Part shown: positions 52,725 to 61,671 of the stretch, in pieces
How positions within the stretch are numbered: position 1 is the first letter of the stretch
Layout: the number at the start of each line of letters is the position of its first letter
Assembly (NCBI GenBank): GCA_963833465.1
Contig: CAWHXW010000003.1
Span: forward strand, 124,001-188,000
Direction of reading: 5' to 3'
Source: Fen-1298 sp963833465
GTDB lineage: Bacteria; Bacteroidota; Ignavibacteria; UBA10030
DNA length: 64,000 bases
Notes under the pieces: generated by a model
Databases searched by the model: none
Seen by the model: the letters and a program-made list of their open reading frames with translations, nothing else
What the model was told of the DNA's origin: nothing
Position numbers and translations under genes: made by a program

Positions 52725-53399
52725 TTAGGACAATTCGCCTTTGTCGAGATGATGAACAACCGTGGCCTTTTCAACTGCACGCGGGTCATGCGTCACCATC
52801 ACGATGGTTTTTTTAAATTCTTTATTCAATCGTTCAAGTAAAGTCATAATCTCTTCGGCCGAGTGTTTATCAAGATCACCCGTCGGTTCGTCGGCAACCA
52901 GCAATGTGGGATCGGTTACGATGGCACGGGCGATAGCTACGCGCTGTTCTTGCCCGCCGGAAAGCTGCTTGGGATAATGTCGAGTCCTATCGCCGAGTCC
53001 GACGACATCGAGTGCAAGTTCGACATGTTTTTTACGTTCAGCTTTCGATAATGTTGTCAAAAGAAGAGGAAGTTCAACATTTTCAAATGCCGTAAGCACA
53101 GGAAGCAGATTATAAAATTGAAACACAAACCCAACATGCTGTGATCTCCATTTTGCAAGAGATGATTCATTAAGTTTTGCGATATCGACACCTCCGACAA
53201 CAATATTGCCTTTGCTCGGACGGTCGATACCAGCAATGAGATTGAGCAGCGTTGTTTTACCCGATCCGGACGGCCCCATCAATCCGAAAAACTCTCCTTC
53301 ATTTACTTCGATAGTAATATCATTCAGTACTGGAACTTCAAAACTATCTCGCCAATATGATTTTGAAACATTTTGAACTTGTATAACTGTATTTGCCAT
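52725..53399 (-). CDS. ABC transporter ATPase (LolD/MacB type)
   Basis: 224 residues, a stand-alone nucleotide-binding protein. Walker A GPSGSGKTT is at 42-50, signature LSGGQEQR at about 145, and Walker B LLVADEPTGDLD at about 166. The LolD/MacB group has the extra Ser-Ala-type motif (HVGFVFQFYNLLPVLTAFENV), here complete. It powers the two MacB/FtsX permeases. It lies 9 bases before the first permease and 107 bases after the adaptor. Confidence 0.95.
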   Translation of the reverse strand: MANTVIQVQNVSKSYWRDSFEVPVLNDITIEVNEGEFFGLMGPSGSGKTTLLNLIAGIDRPSKGNIVVGGVDIAKLNESSLAKWRSQHVGFVFQFYNLLPVLTAFENVELPLLLTTLSKAERKKHVELALDVVGLGDRTRHYPKQLSGGQEQRVAIARAIVTDPTLLVADEPTGDLDKHSAEEIMTLLERLNKEFKKTIVMVTHDPRAVEKATVVHHLDKGELS

Positions 53400-53506
53400 T
53401 GTGCAATCCTTTAAATTGAGAATTCAGGATATATAAATCATAAAAATGTAGTTGTCTATTATCTCTCCGTAAACATAACCATAGGTATCAAATTCAATCT
53501 TCTGCA

Positions 53507-54694
53507 TTATTGTATTTTTACTTTCACTCCATCAACAATAGATGTAGTTATATTGTCTATAACTTTTTCGCCTGCTGTGATGCCGCTAAGTATTTCTGTC
53601 GACGAGCCAAAGCGGCGGCCAACTGTAACAACAACGGAAGTTGCAATATTATCATTTACGCAATAAACAATTTTCTTTCCATCTCGTTCCATAATTGCCG
53701 TTGAAGGAACGGATAAAAATGGCTTTTCCTGCATTTCACTTTTTTCCACCTGTTTAGTGAGGAACAAAACTTTAGCGCCCATTTCTGGAAGGACGCGGCT
53801 GTCATAATTTCTGAATGCTACTTTAACCATCACTGTTGCTTTTGAACGATCAGCCGTCGGAACAATCTTTGCAACATAGCCCTCATATCGCAATCCCGGA
53901 TATGCATCAAGCGTTATTTCACAAGGTTGATTATTATTTACATTCTCGATATTCGATTCGGAAACATCAGCTTCCACTTGCAGTGAAGACATATCGGCAA
54001 TCGTTACAACCGCGGACTTAGATCCGGCGCTTGCGGCCATTGGTACGACCATTTCTCCAATATCTGCATCTTTAGTGAGAACAGTACCGTTGAACGGGGC
54101 GCGGATAATGGTATTCTCCAATGCAACTTCAGCCGATTCAACACCAGCTTTTGCAACTTCTATAGATGCCTTAACTCGTAGATACTGAGCTTCTGCATTT
54201 TCAAAATCGGCTTGTGTTGATAGGTTTTTTGCTAACATAGTTTTTTGCCGCATAAGATTCTGTTCGGCAGCTTTCAAATCAGCTTCGTTTACCGCCAAAG
54301 ATCCTCGCGCTTGTGCCACAACAGCGCGCATATCGGAATCTTCCAGCCGTGCAATAATTTGGTCTTTCACCACATGATCGCCTTCCACAACACCCAGATA
54401 CATAAGACGGCCGGTCGCCTTGGAAGCAATAGCTGCTTTTCGCTGAGCTACAACATAGCCGCTTGCCGTAAGAATAGCATTGGATTGCGACGGAGACGTC
54501 CATGCTGCTGTTGCTAGCTTCACTTCTATAACAGGGGCAAATATTTTCTGAGAAAGAATAATGCCGCCGACAACAATGACGATTATTGTCACAGCAACTC
54601 CGATGAACATTTTAGTTTTCTTTGGTGGCCCATCTTGTCCGCCTTGTGAGCGATGAATGCGAAGTGCCGATAAATCGATGTCTTTTGTTTCCAT
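53507..54694 (-). CDS. Periplasmic adaptor (HlyD/MacA-like)
   Basis: 395 residues. A cytoplasmic tail of about 30 residues and one membrane helix (about 30-48) lead to the adaptor. Its lipoyl half-motifs (ASGYVVAQRKAAIASKATGRL and IIRAPFNGTVLTKDADIGEMV) flank a coiled-coil hairpin (about 115-195), followed by beta-barrel and membrane-proximal domains. It links the inner-membrane pump to an outer-membrane channel. No outer-membrane partner (TolC-like) is in the window, so it would use one encoded elsewhere. It heads the export operon. Confidence 0.92.
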   Translation of the reverse strand: METKDIDLSALRIHRSQGGQDGPPKKTKMFIGVAVTIIVIVVGGIILSQKIFAPVIEVKLATAAWTSPSQSNAILTASGYVVAQRKAAIASKATGRLMYLGVVEGDHVVKDQIIARLEDSDMRAVVAQARGSLAVNEADLKAAEQNLMRQKTMLAKNLSTQADFENAEAQYLRVKASIEVAKAGVESAEVALENTIIRAPFNGTVLTKDADIGEMVVPMAASAGSKSAVVTIADMSSLQVEADVSESNIENVNNNQPCEITLDAYPGLRYEGYVAKIVPTADRSKATVMVKVAFRNYDSRVLPEMGAKVLFLTKQVEKSEMQEKPFLSVPSTAIMERDGKKIVYCVNDNIATSVVVTVGRRFGSSTEILSGITAGEKVIDNITTSIVDGVKVKIQ

Positions 54695-54999
54695 AAAATA
54701 TGCGTTTGCTACTGAATTCAGATACCTTAAACGTTCACGTAAAATGAATATTTTTGTCGAAATAGTTGCTGCAACATAAAAAATTCATTATTAAAAAAAG
54801 ATACATTTATTTTTACTTTAAAGTTGTTCCAATCTTGCTGAATCAACTTATATCAAAAAAAGAGAACAGTTATTATAATTTCGGCAAGCAACGGAAACAC
54901 ATCGGCGAATGGAGGAAGCAATTAGTATTTCATTTTATACAATGGGCTTATACAATGTGTTTTTTATAGTTTAAGTACTAATTTTGTTTTTCCTTGCTC
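54695..54999. other. Intergenic spacer, nothing recognised
   Basis: 305 AT-rich bases between the export operon and the CoA-transferase gene's 3' end. A 67-codon plus-strand frame at 54766-54969 has no ribosome binding site or domain. It should contain the promoter of the export operon. Confidence 0.4.
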
Positions 55000-56292
55000 T
55001 CATATTTTAGGATTTCGTAAATACGATTCAAGTTCCTGACGAAATTTTGGATGCGATATTGCAATAAGAGCTTCCGCTCTCTGATGAAGATTCTTGCCAT
55101 GAAGTGAAGCGACACCGTATTCTGTTACTACATAATGTACATCTGCTCGAGATGTAACTACACCGGCTCCATGTTTAAGTTGAGTAACGATTCGGGAAAC
55201 TGTTCCGTTCTTAGTAGTCGAAGGGAGTGCTATAATTGGCTTGCCATTCTTAGAGTGCGCTGCTCCGCGAATGAAATCTACTTGGCCGCCGAAGCCGCTG
55301 TAAATTTTTGTACCGATAGAATCTGAACAGACTTGTCCTGTAATATCTACTTCGATACAGGAATTTATTGCTACCATTTTTTCATTTTGTGCAATAATAA
55401 ATGGATTGTTTGTGTAGTCGCACGGGTGCAATTCGAAGAGCGGATTATTATGAACATAATCGTACAGCTTTTTAGTGCCCATTACGAATGTTGCTACTAC
55501 TTTGCCGGGATGAAGTGTCTTCACCTGACTTGTGATAATACCTTTTTCAATTGCTTCTACAACGCCATCGGAAATCATTTCCGTATGAATGCCTAAATGC
55601 TGTTTCCCTTCAATGCGCGCTAGCACAGCGTCCGGTATTCCGCCGATACCTAATTGAAGCGTTGCTCCATCTTCAATAATTTGAGTAATAAAATCTGCAA
55701 TCTTTGCTTCGATTTCAGAAGCTGTAGTCGGTTGTAATTCCATAATCGGTATAGAACACTCGACAATTTTATTTACACGCGAAACGTGGATAAAGACATC
55801 TCCTAAAGTACGTGGCATACACTCGTTCACCTGAGCAATAACCATCCTCGCATTTTCCGCCGCTGCTTTCGATGCAGCACATTCAACACCGAAACTCATA
55901 AATCCATGCGAATCCGGCGGTGAAATGTGAATTAATGCAACGTCGAGAGGAATGTATTTGTCATAAAAAAGCGAAGGTATCTGCGAAAGATGAACGGGTA
56001 CATAATCAGAATTTCCATCAGCGATGGATTGGCGATCACCGGGACCAACAAAAAGAGAATTATGTCGGAAATGTTTAGCCATGCCCGGTTTGGAAAGCGG
56101 GTCATCCCCAAATAATAAAACGTGATTGACTTCTACATTAGAAAGTTCCGGCGCACGTTTTGCAAGTGCGCTTGTCAGCAGAAGCGGAGTCGCTGCATTG
56201 CCGCTCAAAAATATCCGGTCATTCGATTTTACTTCCTTAACTGCCTCATCAACCGTTACAACTTTCGACTTGTACTGATCAAGCCAATTCAT
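55000..56292 (-). CDS. Acetyl-CoA hydrolase/4-hydroxybutyrate CoA-transferase family
   Basis: 430 residues, typical of the Cat1/AbfT family. Both CoA-transferase domains are visible; GIGGIPDAVL at about 215-224 is followed by HTEMISDG with Glu238 at the position of the catalytic Glu of the Clostridium aminobutyricum enzyme. Further marks are SGFGGQVDFIRGA and VVTEYGVASLHGK. It moves CoA between acyl groups, for example acetyl-CoA and butyrate or 4-hydroxybutyrate, or hydrolyses acetyl-CoA. It follows alanine dehydrogenase by 8 bases, so the pair may ferment amino acids to acids. Confidence 0.9.
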   Translation of the reverse strand: MNWLDQYKSKVVTVDEAVKEVKSNDRIFLSGNAATPLLLTSALAKRAPELSNVEVNHVLLFGDDPLSKPGMAKHFRHNSLFVGPGDRQSIADGNSDYVPVHLSQIPSLFYDKYIPLDVALIHISPPDSHGFMSFGVECAASKAAAENARMVIAQVNECMPRTLGDVFIHVSRVNKIVECSIPIMELQPTTASEIEAKIADFITQIIEDGATLQLGIGGIPDAVLARIEGKQHLGIHTEMISDGVVEAIEKGIITSQVKTLHPGKVVATFVMGTKKLYDYVHNNPLFELHPCDYTNNPFIIAQNEKMVAINSCIEVDITGQVCSDSIGTKIYSGFGGQVDFIRGAAHSKNGKPIIALPSTTKNGTVSRIVTQLKHGAGVVTSRADVHYVVTEYGVASLHGKNLHQRAEALIAISHPKFRQELESYLRNPKI

Positions 56293-56300
56293 AGTAATTC

Positions 56301-57440
56301 CTATCGAGCTTTACTTATTGGAGAGTCGAGTAATGTCTGAATGTCGTCTGCTTTTATACTGAATACTTTGGCAGCGGCTTTATTTGTACAGCAACCACGG
56401 AATGTACATACTCCTTTAGAAAGTCCAACGTCAGCGCGGAGTACTTCTTCAATGCCAAGTTCGGTTGCTTCACGCAAGAAAGGAAGAATTACATTCGTCC
56501 ATCCGACAGTTGCGGTGCGCGGCACCGATGCAGGAGTATTCGGAACGCAATAATGAACGATGCCATGAGTAATATACACAGGATCAATCAATGTTGTTGG
56601 GCGGCTTGTTTCCACACAGCCGCCTTGGTCAATAGAAATATCTACTATCACAGAACCTGGTTTCATCTGTTTTACTAATTCTTCCGAAATTAAATGCGGA
56701 GTTTTTTCTCCTTTTAATAAAACAGCTCCAATGACCGCATCTGCTTCGCGAGTTGCACGCTCAATATTATATTGATCAGAAACCGCTGTAGCAATTCTCC
56801 ATTGAAATAAATTTTCTACTTCACGCAGCCGGCTGATGTTTTTGTCGATAATCATAACTTTCGCTCCAAGTCCAAGCGCTACTCGCGCTGCAGTGCGCCC
56901 AACAGTTCCAGCGCCAAGAATGAGAACATCGGCGGCAGGAACACCGGGAACACTTCCCAATAATACACCGCGTCCGCCCTGACGAGCTTGGAGATAATGC
57001 GCTGCTACTTGAATCGAAATCTGCCCGGCAATTTCCGCCATAGTTTGAACTATCGGCAATTCGCCACGTTCATTTTCAATCAATTCATATCCGATTGCAG
57101 TCACATGTTTTTCGAGAAGTGTTTCTATTGTTTTTCGTTTGGAGACTGCGAGGTGAAGTGCTGAAAAAAGTGTTTGTCCCTCATGGAGAATATTGAGTTC
57201 CGAATCAGCAGGCGGTGCAATTTTCAAAACTATATCGGAGCGATTAATAACTTCTTCAGGGCTGTACACAAGAGTAGCACCCGCATCAACGTACTCGTCG
57301 TCTTTAAAAAAACTTAACGCACCTGCATTTCGCTCTACATATACAATAGCGCCCAAGCCGACTAATGTTTGCACGCCTCCCGGTGTTAATGCTACCCGCC
57401 GTTCTGAAAGCGCTGTTTCTCTTAGTATGCCGATATTCAT
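56301..57440 (-). CDS. ald: Alanine dehydrogenase
   Basis: 379 residues, the length of Ald. The N-terminal substrate domain begins MNIGILRETALSERRVALTP. The NAD-binding loop is ILGAGTVGRTAARVALGLGA, followed by VDISIDQGGCVETSRPTT and HYCVPNTPASVPRTATVGW, the alanine dehydrogenase signature. It interconverts alanine and pyruvate plus ammonia. It heads a two-gene transcript with the CoA-transferase. The related transhydrogenase alpha subunit is longer or lacks that signature, so Ald is preferred. Confidence 0.9.
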   Translation of the reverse strand: MNIGILRETALSERRVALTPGGVQTLVGLGAIVYVERNAGALSFFKDDEYVDAGATLVYSPEEVINRSDIVLKIAPPADSELNILHEGQTLFSALHLAVSKRKTIETLLEKHVTAIGYELIENERGELPIVQTMAEIAGQISIQVAAHYLQARQGGRGVLLGSVPGVPAADVLILGAGTVGRTAARVALGLGAKVMIIDKNISRLREVENLFQWRIATAVSDQYNIERATREADAVIGAVLLKGEKTPHLISEELVKQMKPGSVIVDISIDQGGCVETSRPTTLIDPVYITHGIVHYCVPNTPASVPRTATVGWTNVILPFLREATELGIEEVLRADVGLSKGVCTFRGCCTNKAAAKVFSIKADDIQTLLDSPISKAR

Positions 57441-57700
57441 AAGAATATTCCTTTTTCACTGATTCAACTTGTTCAACGTTAGGAAATGATTTTCTGAAGT
57501 GCAATATACAATATTCGGTTGTCTTTTGGGCATATTTAATAATGAAGCTCTAACTATCGGCTCATCGCAGCAATTTCTCAATATTTTCTTTAAAAATCAT
57601 TTGACATTGTCCCCCGCTGGTTGTATTTTACTCGCGTTCATTTCTTGTAATTTACCATACTACAATACTATACTATTATTGGGAGGACAACAAGACACCT

Positions 57701-60700
57701 ATGGACACAAACCATGTATACAGACTTTCATTTTTTACAATTCTTTTTCTATTTTCCACTATTCTTAATGCCCAAACGGGAGTAATAATTAAGGAGCGAG
57801 TGGAGATCGCGCTAGTTAAGTCATTTACTCATGTTACCGGCTCATGGTGGGATTGGACATGGGATAATTGGGCGAAGGATAGCGTTGCTTACGATAGCAG
57901 CGCACAAGAGATTATTGAAATTGTGGATGGCCCTGATAATGGCTACTCACCGACGCAAATAATCATGTATGATGGTCAATCTTTGGGGTTTGATCCGTAT
58001 GGAGGAGGCAGCACTAGCAGTATATTCACATATGACCAATCCACGGCTATTTATACTTATAAACCAAAAACTTTATTGACAGGTTTTGAAGTCTCTATTT
58101 TCTCACCAGACTCATTAAATTATTATAATTCATATTGCCTTGTTTATTATAACGATTTATTGATAGCTTATACCAGCCTCGGATACTATATTAATCCTGA
58201 ATCAGGTTTCACATATCCAGGTGGTACGTCGTTGTATGGCTATCCTGGTGAAATATTTTTAAGTATAAAAGGAATACCTCCGCCACCTCCATGTGTATCT
58301 GTGCTATGTATTAGCATTCCAGTGATTCAAGATATACAATATGGCAGTGCAACAGATATTTATTCCAGTGTAATTGATGTACGATGTGGAGGTGGATACA
58401 GCGGCGGTACGGATACTTATCTTAAGTATGAGCTATCCGGCGATGCAGGAATATTAAGAGATTTAAATACGGGAAGAACCAGCACATTAATTGATTCGAT
58501 TTCATCATTGACAGGAAAGCATGTTCAGGTTTTAGATTCGGTTAAATTTTTAACTGTTGAGTTCGATGCATATGGAAATGAACCAAATTTGCGCGATACC
58601 ATGTCTTTAAAGATAAGTTCGGATGACGGTTCTATTCTTCCATCTGAAGAACTTTTTTATGTAATTCCGCCATTGCCGCCGCAAATAATTGTTATTCCAG
58701 CCAAGTCAGTTTTATATTATGGTGATACAACAGCTCTTATATCGAATATACCGAGTGATTGGTATACAAATTATAATGTAGCAGTGCAAGAAGACGAATA
58801 TGGAAATGTATATTCAGGCTCGTTAGGAGGTTATATAGGTGGATATAATCTGCAACCTTACTTCCTTTCATATCCGGATACAGTAGATGATTCTGTCGAA
58901 GTATTCATTCAAATATCTGCAATGGAACCCTGTCCCGATTGTCTCCCGTGCAGCGTGAACCCCAAAGATACGACAGTTGTTTTGCCTCCCAAAACAAACC
59001 TTAGTGTGAAAACAAACCAGAGATTTAAAAATTTCTCAGAAGCACAAGCGTATGTACAAGCGATGGAAATGAAAAAGAAACAATCGCAGATGAAAAAGAA
59101 CGCGATGTCAAAGAATAATTCAGGGAAGAAAGTAATGCATACGACAGGTGAGGGAGATTGGCATTACACCTTTGTACGTTTAGTGCTAAAAAAACCACCT
59201 CACCTGGAGCTTTGGAGTAATCCTAGCACAATATGTTACGGCGATACGGTAAATGTTGCTATTGTTCCCGTAGGGATAGACAGCCTTTTTGCGCCGCTTG
59301 GTCCAGATCAAGATCATGAATTTTCTATTGCTTTTACAGGCAAGACATCCCATTATGGACAGTTATTATATAATGGCCAGAGCGGTACATCATTTAACCA
59401 TATACCATCTGTTGGAGGGCAAGGTGTTGGAGTGCAGTTTGCTGCAAATGGACGTGAGCCGGACAGCACTGTTTCTTTGACATTCGAGCTTAAAGAAAAA
59501 TACATAGGCAAAGGAATAACAGGATCCGCCGGCACAACTCAGGCGAAGACAATGTCAACGATTAGAAACATTGCAAGTGAACGAAATATTATGCCTAAAG
59601 GTAAAAGCGCTATTCAATGGTTAGCCAGGTCTGCAACTGCAAGTCAAGCGAAAATATCTGTTGTTGGAAATATCGCAAATAAACAAAATGTCTTATCTAA
59701 AAATACAAATGATATTCAAGAGAAAAAGAAACTTAAAGAAACCATAACTGTGATGATTACTGGGTGTCCTTCTCATAGCATTAGCATAGAAAATAAGGAT
59801 ACAACAAGTGAGGTTAAACCGAAGTTAAATATTAAAGATCATTCTCCTTGGACAATTTGGCCATACTTACCACCACAGAATAATGCTCCTCATAATCGTG
59901 GAGCAGATATGCCCGGTTATAATCCTAAACGCACATTTGAAATTCAATTAAAAGATGGCAGTGGAAATCCTCTTCCAAATCAACAAATAAGTATTTTTAC
60001 AAAATATGAAAAGGATTCTGGAGGGCATGGTCATACAGGATGGGCAGATACTGCTGCTGGAGCGCCTCGGGCTATAAAATCAATGTCAAATTCTCTTCAA
60101 GGAGTTTTTTATTATAAAGGAGGAAAAGTTGGTCAAAATCCTCTCACAGTTACAACAGATGCAAAAGGCGAAGCGAAAATAGATTCATTTATTTCTTCGC
60201 AGGCATCGGGCAAATTTTTGGTTACCGCGAGAATGGTACGTGATACCACAATAATGGATACGGTGAACCTGCAAGTAAAAGTTGATGGTTTAGTAAATTT
60301 TGGAATAGGAAATTATTGGAACTTAACAGGCAATACTTCTAAGGTGGGCATAAATCACAAGCGTAACCATTGGTGCACTCGAAAGATGAAAGATAGTTTA
60401 TCTGCCGCACTAAAGGATTTTTATAATTGGAGCGGAAGTGAAGAGGGTAAATATCAATATATAAAACTTGGTATTAACGATATGTGCTTGCAGTGGGGTG
60501 GTGCATTTGATTTTCCCGGTTTATGGAATTTTAATGATAAACATTCATTCCATCGGGTTGGATTGAGTGTTGACATTGATAATACTGCAGACGGAGATAT
60601 TCGCTATGAGGATGGAACTTTAACAGATAAGGGGGAACAATTAAAAGTATTCATGGAAAAATATGGTGGTCAAAAATATAATTTGGAAAAGCCAATTCAT

Positions 60701-60724
60701 TTTGGATTTGGCGGAGAAAGATAA
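57701..60724 (+). CDS. Large exported protein with M15-peptidase-like C-terminus
   Basis: 1007 residues. Residues 1-24 are a signal peptide ending LNAQ. A long beta-rich region follows with no named domain: a Tyr/Gly-rich part (30-400), a Lys/Met/Ser-rich hinge (about 440-480) and a possible Ig-like segment (GSGNPLPNQQISIFTKYEKD). The last 70 residues carry H-S-F-H-R-x-G-L-S-V-D-I-D (His951, Asp958) and PIHFGFGG (His1000), the M15-type zinc site seen in D-Ala-D-Ala carboxypeptidases and related murein enzymes. It may be a cell-surface or peptidoglycan-active protein. The role of the N-terminal part is unknown. It is followed by two tandem exported paralogs. Confidence 0.75.
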   Translation: MDTNHVYRLSFFTILFLFSTILNAQTGVIIKERVEIALVKSFTHVTGSWWDWTWDNWAKDSVAYDSSAQEIIEIVDGPDNGYSPTQIIMYDGQSLGFDPYGGGSTSSIFTYDQSTAIYTYKPKTLLTGFEVSIFSPDSLNYYNSYCLVYYNDLLIAYTSLGYYINPESGFTYPGGTSLYGYPGEIFLSIKGIPPPPPCVSVLCISIPVIQDIQYGSATDIYSSVIDVRCGGGYSGGTDTYLKYELSGDAGILRDLNTGRTSTLIDSISSLTGKHVQVLDSVKFLTVEFDAYGNEPNLRDTMSLKISSDDGSILPSEELFYVIPPLPPQIIVIPAKSVLYYGDTTALISNIPSDWYTNYNVAVQEDEYGNVYSGSLGGYIGGYNLQPYFLSYPDTVDDSVEVFIQISAMEPCPDCLPCSVNPKDTTVVLPPKTNLSVKTNQRFKNFSEAQAYVQAMEMKKKQSQMKKNAMSKNNSGKKVMHTTGEGDWHYTFVRLVLKKPPHLELWSNPSTICYGDTVNVAIVPVGIDSLFAPLGPDQDHEFSIAFTGKTSHYGQLLYNGQSGTSFNHIPSVGGQGVGVQFAANGREPDSTVSLTFELKEKYIGKGITGSAGTTQAKTMSTIRNIASERNIMPKGKSAIQWLARSATASQAKISVVGNIANKQNVLSKNTNDIQEKKKLKETITVMITGCPSHSISIENKDTTSEVKPKLNIKDHSPWTIWPYLPPQNNAPHNRGADMPGYNPKRTFEIQLKDGSGNPLPNQQISIFTKYEKDSGGHGHTGWADTAAGAPRAIKSMSNSLQGVFYYKGGKVGQNPLTVTTDAKGEAKIDSFISSQASGKFLVTARMVRDTTIMDTVNLQVKVDGLVNFGIGNYWNLTGNTSKVGINHKRNHWCTRKMKDSLSAALKDFYNWSGSEEGKYQYIKLGINDMCLQWGGAFDFPGLWNFNDKHSFHRVGLSVDIDNTADGDIRYEDGTLTDKGEQLKVFMEKYGGQKYNLEKPIHFGFGGER

Positions 60725-60725
60725 T

Positions 60726-61670
60726 ATGAAAAAGCTTATAAGAACAATAATAATGTCGGCACTGGTTATGTGGTATTTACCCTGTTATTCACAATCGCCA
60801 GTATATCCGTTCCTATATAAGATACAAGTTGCTACAAAAGTCTCAAATGATCTGACCGCTCATATGTTTTATTATTCGTATAAATTAATTAACGATCAAA
60901 GCAATAAGGGAAATATTGACGAGTTTGATGTTGATATTTCACGTGGTACAAATACGGTTAGTTTAGATACGATTGGACTTCGATTTGCTGGAAGCGGTTT
61001 AATGGAACGCTGGTTTAGGAGAGATTTTCCACCAAGGCGACAAAATATCGTTCCTGTTGGCTTCCCAAGCGTTCCAAACATACATTGGCTTGCAACACTT
61101 GCCAATAGACCTATAGCATTTATTTCAGCCGATTCACTTTTTATAAAACCAGGAGACAGTGTCGAAGGGATTGTCATAATGAGTAAAGGACTTCCTGGAA
61201 TTAGAAGTTGTGTGGTTACTCCAGATTTCCAGGATGACATTTTATTTCCTGATCCAAATGATACAACAATTCATTATTATGTCCCGCCGGAAGACTCTAT
61301 TCGTGAAGCAGTAAATTTTCACAGCTTGACGATAGGTCCAACTGCACCACCATTAAATTTTAACCCAACAATTTGGTGCGACACACTCACAAGTTATACT
61401 ACGCAATCCCGCATATTAGGATGGATAAAAGACGATGCAACGGCAAATAAATATCTCAGCTACTTTACATCGGCAAAAACAAAATTTTTGCAACAGGATA
61501 ATATTGGAGCCAGAAATGTTCTTCTTCAAGTTCTTAAAGATGTTGATATCGATAGCACTGCAAACCCCGCCACACAGACGGCGGGCAAGCTTACCAGCGA
61601 GGCATACGCACTTATTTGCTGCAACACAAAGTATTTGTTGGCTCATTTTGGATTTAATGGAGGAAGATAA
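60726..61670 (+). CDS. Exported protein of unknown function, paralog A
   Basis: 314 residues from the ATG at 60726, which has GGAGAAAG upstream; the preceding stop is one base away. The signal peptide is MKKLIRTIIMSALVMWYLP, cleaved near YS-Q. Conserved stretches shared with paralog B include SLDTIGLRFAGSGLMER, PVGFPSVPNIHW and VEGIVIMSKGLPGIR. A C-terminal region (WIKDDATANKYLSYFTSAK onward, with NVLLQVLKDVDIDST) resembles an FIMAH/SusD-type helical tail. No domain name fits with confidence. The gene is coupled to the M15-like protein and to paralog B. Confidence 0.7.
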   Translation: MKKLIRTIIMSALVMWYLPCYSQSPVYPFLYKIQVATKVSNDLTAHMFYYSYKLINDQSNKGNIDEFDVDISRGTNTVSLDTIGLRFAGSGLMERWFRRDFPPRRQNIVPVGFPSVPNIHWLATLANRPIAFISADSLFIKPGDSVEGIVIMSKGLPGIRSCVVTPDFQDDILFPDPNDTTIHYYVPPEDSIREAVNFHSLTIGPTAPPLNFNPTIWCDTLTSYTTQSRILGWIKDDATANKYLSYFTSAKTKFLQQDNIGARNVLLQVLKDVDIDSTANPATQTAGKLTSEAYALICCNTKYLLAHFGFNGGR

Positions 61671-61671
61671 T

